Below, piece by piece: positions 1-5,888 of a stretch of DNA of 13,512 nucleotides; position 1 is the stretch's first letter; each line of letters opens with the position of its first letter. This stretch comes from Bacillota bacterium (lineage in GTDB: Bacteria > Bacillota > Clostridia > Lachnospirales > Lachnospiraceae). The stretch is from contig JAEYPA010000117.1 in assembly GCA_023411225.1 (NCBI GenBank), forward strand, positions 1 through 13,512. The letters are read 5' to 3'. The notes beneath the pieces were generated by a model. The model searched no databases, was not told where the DNA came from, and worked only from the letters and a program-made list of their open reading frames with translations. The translations under genes were made by a program, and so were the position numbers.

Positions 1-86
1 TCAAAAAGAATGAATAAGAGGAGTAAACCAGGAATATAACTTAAGCCAAAGGATGAGAGCAATAGGAATAACTTGCTATATTTCAT
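1..86 (-). CDS. Possible start of a leftward membrane protein (partial)
   Basis: Reading leftward from an ATG at 86, the frame is open for 28 codons to the window edge. It encodes a lysine-containing start (MKYSKLF) followed by a strongly hydrophobic stretch, which looks like a signal peptide or first membrane segment. No Shine-Dalgarno sequence is visible upstream of this ATG. An open frame of this length can arise by chance in AT-rich DNA. If real, it is transcribed divergently from the MATE gene. The family cannot be recognised from this fragment. Confidence 0.25.
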   Translation of the reverse strand, partial: MKYSKLFLLLSSFGLSYIPGLLLLFILF

Positions 87-157
87 AATAGTGGTAAGAT
101 AAACAAATAACGATTTTCTTCGCTAAAATATAACTGAAGGGATATTAAGATAAGTAC

Positions 158-1519
158 ATGAGAAAGAGTAGAAATATAAGTTCACACAAAATGGACATGC
201 TAAATGGTAGTCTTTTTAAAAAGATACTGATATTTGCCTTACCTTTGGCATTAAGCAGTATTTTACAGCAATTATTTAACTGCGTTGATTTAGCAGTAGT
301 AGGTCAATATGCCACTAGCCAGGATCAGGCAGCAGTTGGATGTAACAGTTCCTTAATTAACTTATTGATTAATTTATTTGTTGGGATATCCATTGGAACC
401 AATGTAGTGATTGCAAAATATCTAGGGCAAAAACAAAAAGACAAAGTGAAAGATGCTGTACATACGTCTATTGTAGTTGCATTAATCAGTGGACTGGTTT
501 TATTGTTTCTGGGTCTGATAATTGCAAGGCCTATATTAACTATCATGAAAACACCAAAGGATACACTGGATTTAGCTATTCTATATCTAAGAATTTATTT
601 TGTAGGCATGCCTTTTGTTATGCTCTATAACTTTGGCGCCGCAATACTCAGAAGCATAGGAGATACAAAGCGCCCCTTATATTGCCTGATAATAGCTGGA
701 ATCTTAAATGCTGTACTTAACTTGATTTTGGTCATTGTATTCCACATGGGAGTAGCAGGGGTGGCCATTGCAACAGTAGTAGCTAATGGCGTCAGTGCTT
801 TCATGGTGATTTATATGTTGTTTCATGAAGACGAGCCAATACGTCTGTCCTTTAAGGGTTTAACCATAGTGAAGCCAGAACTTGTCAGGATTCTTAAAAT
901 TGGAATACCGGCAGGAATACAGGGAATGGTATTTTCTTTTACAAATGTATTTATACAATCGGCCTTGAATGGTTTTGGCTCCGATGCTGTTGCTGGCTCT
1001 GCCGTGGCATTGAATTATGAGTATATTACATATTTTGTGATCAATGCTTTTAATCAGGCAGCAGTGACCTTTATCAGTCAAAATTATGGAGCAGAGAAGT
1101 ACAAAAGGTGTAAACAAACATATTGGTTATGTATGATAAGTTCAGTATTAATTACAGGATTAATGTGTCTTGTTTTTGTTTCAAATGCACACTTCTTTGC
1201 GAGTCTGTTTACCTCAAAAGAAGAAGTAATTCGCTACGCAGTCATCCGAATGGGACAAATCTTGACTTTGAATTTTATTGCGAATTCTTATGAAATCAGT
1301 GGGTCAGCTCTAAGAGGTCTGGGTTATTCCATGACACCGGCTATGTTAACAATAGTGGGAATCTGTGCATTTCGATTATTCTGGATTTATCGTATATTTA
1401 ATCAGAATAAAAGTTTTGAACTGTTACTAAATGTATATCCAATCTCCTGGGTAATTACCGGAGTAGCAGTTTTAACAGCTTATTTTCTCATCAGTCGGAG
1501 ACAATATAATGCCTCATAA
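158..1519 (+). CDS. MATE family multidrug/cation antiporter
   Basis: Inner-membrane efflux protein of the MATE family, which exports cationic drugs or metabolites in exchange for Na+ or H+. The protein is 453 aa, the usual family length, and consists almost entirely of hydrophobic helices, consistent with 12 membrane segments. The first helix carries the typical P-LALSSILQQL-N-VDLAVVG pattern (about residues 29-50). The loop AKYLGQKQ and the segments RSIGDTKRP and ALRGLGYSMTP in the two halves are also characteristic. A weak purine-rich sequence (GAAGGG, near 136-141) lies rather far from the ATG at 158. An internal ATG at 191 would give the common family start (MDMLNGSLFKKIL) but has no better ribosome site. 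The substrate cannot be predicted. The gene appears intact and stands alone, with a 209-nt gap to the next gene. Confidence 0.92.
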   Translation: MRKSRNISSHKMDMLNGSLFKKILIFALPLALSSILQQLFNCVDLAVVGQYATSQDQAAVGCNSSLINLLINLFVGISIGTNVVIAKYLGQKQKDKVKDAVHTSIVVALISGLVLLFLGLIIARPILTIMKTPKDTLDLAILYLRIYFVGMPFVMLYNFGAAILRSIGDTKRPLYCLIIAGILNAVLNLILVIVFHMGVAGVAIATVVANGVSAFMVIYMLFHEDEPIRLSFKGLTIVKPELVRILKIGIPAGIQGMVFSFTNVFIQSALNGFGSDAVAGSAVALNYEYITYFVINAFNQAAVTFISQNYGAEKYKRCKQTYWLCMISSVLITGLMCLVFVSNAHFFASLFTSKEEVIRYAVIRMGQILTLNFIANSYEISGSALRGLGYSMTPAMLTIVGICAFRLFWIYRIFNQNKSFELLLNVYPISWVITGVAVLTAYFLISRRQYNAS

Positions 1520-1641
1520 GAATGCGATGGGAAGGAATCTGGGCAACTCTACAAAGGAAAACTTTTGAAAAAGAACTTATAAGTAAAATATTACATAATC
1601 AAACTTATAATCAAATATTTATGATGTACAAAGTAAATATG

Positions 1642-1650
1642 TGGTATAAT
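1642..1650 (+). promoter_or_regulatory. Extended -10 promoter for the SPFH gene
   Basis: TGGTATAAT at 1642-1650 is a perfect extended -10 element (TGn followed by TATAAT). No good -35 hexamer lies 16-18 bp upstream, which extended -10 promoters can tolerate. Transcription would start near 1657, giving a leader of about 90 nt that contains a 10-bp inverted repeat (1661-1670 and 1714-1723). Confidence 0.6.
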
Positions 1651-1749
1651 ATCCTTATTAATGTATTTACAAACATGTACGTCTGAAACAAAGTTTATGG
1701 ACATAGTATGTAAGTAAATACATAGAAAGTGGGTATGATAAGGATGACT

Positions 1750-3753
1750 ATGGATGAATTATTGCCTATTATTTTATTGGTGCTTGGAGGATTTGTCGCA
1801 TTTTATCTACTAATCTTCGTAATTCTAGGCTTACGTATTATTGGATCTAGTGAAGTTGCTGTAGTGGAAAAATGGTGGAGTTTTAAAGGATCACTAAAAG
1901 ACTCGATTATTGCATTGAATGGAGAAGCTGGATATGAACCGAATGTACTTCGTGGTGGCATGCATTTTAGAACAGCACTCATGTATAAAGTTCACAAATA
2001 TCCTCTGATTACTATTCCACAAGGACAGATTGCTTACATCTTTGCAAGAGATGGAGAACCATTGAATCCTGTGCAAACTCTGGGTAGAGTAGTAAAAGAA
2101 GCTAATAACTTTCAGGATGTAAAGGGATTTATGCAAAATGGAGGACAAAGAGGACCTCAGAGAGGTATCTTAAGAGAGGGTACATACGCAATTAATTTAG
2201 CACAATTTGTTATCATAACACCAACAGAAATCAAAACAATTAACGTAGGGAATTCTAGTGAGAAACAAGCGTTATCTACAATGCAGGCTACTTTAGATGC
2301 AAGAGATGCTTTTCGCCCAATTGTTATTATGGGCAACATTGGGCGTGAAAGTGATTTGATGGGAATTGTGACTGTTCATGATGGTCAATCTTTATCGAAT
2401 GGGGAAATTATCGCACCTGATATGGGACAAGAGCATGCAAGCTTTCAAGATCCTGAGAAATTCCTAGAGCTTGGTGGAAAACGTGGTAAACAATTGCAGG
2501 TATTAACGGATGGTACCTATTATATCAATCGATTATTCGCGACCATTGAATTAAGGCCAAAGACGGTAGTACCAATAGGGTTTGTTGGAGTTGTAGTTTC
2601 CTTCTTTGGTGCAACAGGTGTTGATACAACAGGCACTGATTATAGACATGGAGAACTTGTTGGTGAGGGATGCAAAGGTGTTCTTGAAAAACCATTAATG
2701 CCAGGTAAGTATGCATTTAATACAGATGCAGGAAAAGTCGTATTAGTACCTACTACTAACATTATTTTAAAATGGAACAAAACCGAGTGGGGAGAGCATA
2801 AGTATGATGAAAATCTTTCTGAGGTTGATATTATCACTAAGGATGCATTTGAACCGTCCCTTCCTTTGTCAGTAGTTATGCATATTGATTATAGGCAAGC
2901 TCCATGGGTGATTCAGAGATTTGGTGATATCAGTATGTTGGTAAATCAATCCCTTGACCCTTTGGTAAGCGCATATTTTAAGGATGTTGCGCAGACAAAA
3001 ACTTTAATCGAATTAATTCAAGAACGTAGTGATATTCGTGAAAAAGCAGTTACGGAAATGAAAGATAAATTCCAGAAATATAATCTTCAGTTAGAAGAAG
3101 TATTGATTGGTACTCCAAAGACGGTATCAGGTGATACGCAGATAGAGAATATCCTAACTCAGCTTCGTGAAAGACAAATTGCAGAAGAGAAGAAAGTAAC
3201 TTACCAAAAACAGCAATCTGCTGCTGAAAGTGAAAAATCTCTTCGTGAAGCGCAAGCGGTTGCTGAGCAACAAAGCGCTCTTACAAAATCAAAAATCCAA
3301 ATTGAAATCGAAGGTAATAGTGGTGCTGCTTTGGCAAAGAAAGCGGAACAAGAAGCAAATCAGATCGTTTCCATTGCAAAAGCAAATGCAGAGAAAATTA
3401 GATTAGAGGGTAACGCAGAGGCTTCCAAGGAATCCAGCGTCGGACTTGCAAGGGCTCAAGCAATTGATGCACAAGTTAAAGCTTATGGTGGAGCGGAATA
3501 CCGAGTTATTCAGGAGGTTACTGATAAGTTGACAGAGGCTATCAAAGCTAGCCAGGTAGATTTAGTTCCTAAGACTATAGTGAATCTGGGTGATAACAAG
3601 GATGGTGGCAACGGTACCATTTTAGATAGCTTGTTAAAATTCATAACCCTTGATAAATTAGGGGTAACGATTCAATCGAATGAAGCGGTTAGCAAAGTAG
3701 ACACCATTGAGAAAGAAGCGTTAGGAGAGAAAAAAGCATTAGAAGATAATTAA
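1750..3753 (+). CDS. SPFH/band 7 (flotillin-like) membrane protein
   Basis: Flotillin-like protein, probably a membrane-anchored scaffold that oligomerises into rings or microdomains. From ATG 1750 it has 667 aa. One N-terminal membrane helix (about 3-30) is followed by three related beta-rich repeats (about 94-150, 206-260 and 278-324). The first two carry FQD, GG-RG-Q and GTY-IN motifs; the third ends PGKYAFN. The SPFH core follows (about 333-470), then an Ala/Glu/Lys-rich coiled coil (about 475-575) and a flotillin-type tail (YRVIQEVTDKLTEAI). In-frame starts also exist at GTG 1729, ATG 1735 and ATG 1744. ATG 1750 is preferred because AAGG at 1740-1743 lies six bases upstream. The gene is a single unit, with its own promoter before it and a terminator after it. 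It is much longer than classic FloT (about 500 aa). Its partner proteins are unknown. Confidence 0.88.
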   Translation: MDELLPIILLVLGGFVAFYLLIFVILGLRIIGSSEVAVVEKWWSFKGSLKDSIIALNGEAGYEPNVLRGGMHFRTALMYKVHKYPLITIPQGQIAYIFARDGEPLNPVQTLGRVVKEANNFQDVKGFMQNGGQRGPQRGILREGTYAINLAQFVIITPTEIKTINVGNSSEKQALSTMQATLDARDAFRPIVIMGNIGRESDLMGIVTVHDGQSLSNGEIIAPDMGQEHASFQDPEKFLELGGKRGKQLQVLTDGTYYINRLFATIELRPKTVVPIGFVGVVVSFFGATGVDTTGTDYRHGELVGEGCKGVLEKPLMPGKYAFNTDAGKVVLVPTTNIILKWNKTEWGEHKYDENLSEVDIITKDAFEPSLPLSVVMHIDYRQAPWVIQRFGDISMLVNQSLDPLVSAYFKDVAQTKTLIELIQERSDIREKAVTEMKDKFQKYNLQLEEVLIGTPKTVSGDTQIENILTQLRERQIAEEKKVTYQKQQSAAESEKSLREAQAVAEQQSALTKSKIQIEIEGNSGAALAKKAEQEANQIVSIAKANAEKIRLEGNAEASKESSVGLARAQAIDAQVKAYGGAEYRVIQEVTDKLTEAIKASQVDLVPKTIVNLGDNKDGGNGTILDSLLKFITLDKLGVTIQSNEAVSKVDTIEKEALGEKKALEDN

Positions 3754-3761
3754 GTAGAAAG

Positions 3762-3794
3762 GCCTGAGAATCCTTTTCGATTCTCAGGCTTTTT
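3762..3794 (+). terminator. Rho-independent terminator of the SPFH gene
   Basis: A perfect 11-bp GC-rich stem (GCCTGAGAATC at 3762-3772 with GATTCTCAGGC at 3779-3789) has a 6-nt loop and is followed by five T residues. It begins 9 nt after the SPFH stop codon. The opposite strand lacks a clean T-run, so it acts mainly rightward. It separates this gene from the convergent operon. Confidence 0.93.
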
Positions 3795-3832
3795 AGATGG
3801 TGCGCCCAGTAATTATTTTCCCTAAAGCTACA

Positions 3833-4147
3833 TTACTTATTATGTAAAAGAGTTTTTCGTAAAATACCTTTTGGATCTTTGTATAACAGAAGAATTAGCC
3901 AGATAATCAGTCCTAATGCCACAGCAGATAGACCAAGAATTAAATCATTGAGTGTATCTGCCGGCGTAGACGTAAAATATGCTGCCTTTTTCTCAACGAA
4001 TTCCATTATAGCATCTACAAACCACATAATGGAAGTTCCCCAATATATGAGACACAAGGTGCCTAAGTTAAGAGTACTTCTGTTTTCATTGGAATACCAA
4101 ATAATGGTAGTGATAATTGCTGCAAAAACGGTAGTCAGTAGTGTCAT
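3833..4147 (-). CDS. Small membrane protein of unknown function (104 aa)
   Basis: A 104-residue protein with three predicted membrane helices (about 2-18, 26-46 and 65-88) and a short basic C-terminal tail (KDPKGILRKTLLHNK). Notable residues are the NLGTL-L-YWG and MWFVDAIMEF stretch of helix 2 and the TLNDLILGLSAVALGL stretch of helix 3. No enzymatic motif is visible. The start at 4147 is supported by AGGAGG about 7 nt upstream on the minus strand. It is the second gene of a two-gene leftward unit, 16 nt after its neighbour, which also encodes a small membrane protein. The two probably work together, perhaps as a complex. The function is not recognised. Confidence 0.8.
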   Translation of the reverse strand: MTLLTTVFAAIITTIIWYSNENRSTLNLGTLCLIYWGTSIMWFVDAIMEFVEKKAAYFTSTPADTLNDLILGLSAVALGLIIWLILLLYKDPKGILRKTLLHNK

Positions 4148-4163
4148 TTTTAAGCCTCCTGCC

Positions 4164-4568
4164 TTATCTTTTCAGGGTCATTTTCGATGGCCTTTTCTCA
4201 ATAGTATTTGAAACTACAACCATCCCAATCCATACCAAGGTAACAGACACAGCCATTGCTACACCAGTTGTAGATATTTCACGAAGTATGTCCAATGCAT
4301 CACTTGGATTACTAGTATTTGTAAGAAATGGAAACCAAGGTACCACCTCACCATGCCATATATGTTCAAAAGCCAGAAGGGCTGTCCCACCCCAAAGCAT
4401 ATTGTTAAGCCATTTCATTTTTTTGAATAATGGATATGGTTTAAGCTCATTTATTACACCAAGCTCTTGATTTGCTTCTGCTTCCTTCTTTTTTGCTTTT
4501 GCTTCCATTACCTTGGTTATAGTTGTTGTTATTACAGCTTCTGCTGCAGGTACTAAAAAACAAGCCAT
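4164..4568 (-). CDS. Small membrane-associated protein of unknown function (134 aa)
   Basis: First gene of a leftward pair. The chosen start, ATG 4568, is preceded by GAGGA with 7-nt spacing. An in-frame ATG at 4592 would add eight residues but has only an A-rich sequence before it. The 134-aa product begins MACFLVPAAEAVITT and has a short charged Lys/Glu/Ala helix (about 20-34). Next come a conserved-looking amphipathic segment rich in Trp and His (KMKWLNNMLWGG, FEHIWHGEVVPWFP, about 50-80) and a C-terminal membrane helix (about 100-121) before a basic tail. A weaker hydrophobic segment covers about 55-72. No catalytic motif is seen. Tight linkage to the following gene suggests a joint membrane role. 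The function is unknown. Confidence 0.78.
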   Translation of the reverse strand: MACFLVPAAEAVITTTITKVMEAKAKKKEAEANQELGVINELKPYPLFKKMKWLNNMLWGGTALLAFEHIWHGEVVPWFPFLTNTSNPSDALDILREISTTGVAMAVSVTLVWIGMVVVSNTIEKRPSKMTLKR

Positions 4569-4690
4569 TTTATTTTCCTCACTTTCGGTCATTCTTTTTT
4601 ATAGTATAGATGTCAGATTCCATAAATAAACATAAAATGGAATCGCCATAAACAATAATACAACATTATTGATAACATTCCAATATCCTT

Positions 4691-4718
4691 TTGACAATTT
4701 ACTTTAGAGTACTGTTTT
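4691..4718 (+). promoter_or_regulatory. Possible promoter of the sbcD-sbcC-like operon
   Basis: TTGACA at 4691-4696 is a perfect -35 hexamer. The expected -10 position 16-17 bp downstream (around 4713-4719) is only T-rich, so the match is one-sided. It lies about 85 bp before the sbcD-like start, in the gap between divergent operons. Confidence 0.3.
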
Positions 4719-4778
4719 TAGGACAGCAGATAGTTTATACTTTTATAAGAAGATTCAATATGTGAAAGGGGATTACCC

Positions 4779-5885
4779 ATGAGGATAATTCATTGTGCAG
4801 ACTTGCATTTAGATTCAAAAATGACAGCGAATTTGTCATATGAAAAGGCAAAAGAAAGAAAAGCTGAACTTTTAATAACCTTTAACAATATGATTCGGTA
4901 TGCAGTAGAACAATCAATAAATGCTATTATAATTGCAGGAGATTTATTTGACACAAAAAATACTTCTGCCACAGCAAGAAATACTGTATATGAAGCAATA
5001 CGAAATCATCCTAATATCATTTTCTATTATCTGAAAGGAAACCATGATGCTGATGTATTTCTTAGTAGGCTGGAAACCATACCGGATAATTTAAAGATGT
5101 TTTCGGACAGATGGGTTTCCTATATAGTAAATGAGAACACCTACAACAATATTATTATTACAGGGATTGAACTTGATAAAAACAATACTGGATCAGCAAG
5201 TGATACTTTAACTTTAGATCATAATAAGTTTAATATTGTTGTACTTCATGGGCAGGAAATGGAGCATCAGACGAAAGACCGAGCAGAAGTAATTGCCTTA
5301 AGAAGTTTTCGTAACAAGGGAATTGATTATATGGCATTGGGTCATTTACATAGTTATAAGGAAGTAGCTCTTGATGCTAGAGGTGTGTATTGTTATCCTG
5401 GTTGCTTAGAAGGAAGAGGGTTTGACGAATGTGGAGAACATGGTTTTGTACTTCTTACTATAAATGAGGAGACAAAAGAGTGTAAGCGTAGTTTCATCCC
5501 TATTGCCCGTAGAGAGCTATGTAGTATCACAATCGACATTTCAACCTTACTTACCACGCCCGAAATTCTATCCCATATTAGAGAAACATTACAGAGAAAA
5601 CAGTTATCATGTTCTAGTCTGGTGAAAATTGTTTTAACTGGTCAGGTTAGCCTAGAGTGTGAGAAGGATATAGATTATATGGCGAAAGAACTAGAAAATG
5701 ACTATTATTTTTTGAAGATTTATGATAATACGGAGATTAAGGTCAATTATAGTGATTATGAATTAGACGAATCTTTAAAAGGTGAGTTCATTAGAACAGT
5801 AAAGTCCAGTGAAGATCTTAGTGAAGAAGATAAGGCAATGATAATATTTTATGGAATCCAGGCACTGCAGGGTAAGGAGATATAG
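4779..5885 (+). CDS. SbcD/YhaO-like metallophosphoesterase (DNA repair nuclease)
   Basis: Nuclease subunit of an SbcCD/Mre11-Rad50-type complex that processes DNA ends. The 368-aa protein carries the full calcineurin-like phosphoesterase set: D8 and H10 in ADLHLDS, D55 in GDLFD (54-58), GNHD (87-90), H157 in VLHGQE and GHLH (188-191). These residues bind the two metal ions, usually Mn2+. The C-terminal 130 residues form the capping/ATPase-binding part expected of this family. The length fits the YhaO/SbcD range. AAAGGGG lies just upstream of ATG 4779. It is followed after 3 nt by the SbcC-like gene, so the two are co-translated. The close fit to YhaO (partner of YhaN in B. subtilis) comes mainly from the neighbouring ATPase. 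Confidence 0.9.
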   Translation: MRIIHCADLHLDSKMTANLSYEKAKERKAELLITFNNMIRYAVEQSINAIIIAGDLFDTKNTSATARNTVYEAIRNHPNIIFYYLKGNHDADVFLSRLETIPDNLKMFSDRWVSYIVNENTYNNIIITGIELDKNNTGSASDTLTLDHNKFNIVVLHGQEMEHQTKDRAEVIALRSFRNKGIDYMALGHLHSYKEVALDARGVYCYPGCLEGRGFDECGEHGFVLLTINEETKECKRSFIPIARRELCSITIDISTLLTTPEILSHIRETLQRKQLSCSSLVKIVLTGQVSLECEKDIDYMAKELENDYYFLKIYDNTEIKVNYSDYELDESLKGEFIRTVKSSEDLSEEDKAMIIFYGIQALQGKEI

Positions 5886-5888
5886 AAT

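Noticed and set aside
1661..1717. Possible 18-codon upstream peptide frame in the SPFH leader
   Set aside because: It has no ribosome site and no conserved character; the inverted repeat is the more notable signal there.
3879..4470. Rightward open frames of about 110 codons across the small membrane-protein pair
   Set aside because: They are antisense to two leftward genes with good ribosome sites and hydrophobic coding patterns. The rightward frames have no ribosome site and low-quality composition.
4653..4671. CAATAAT/ATTATTG inverted repeat
   Set aside because: Seven A/T-dominated pairs are expected by chance in DNA this AT-rich; it is noted only as a neighbour of the better repeat at 4616-4644.
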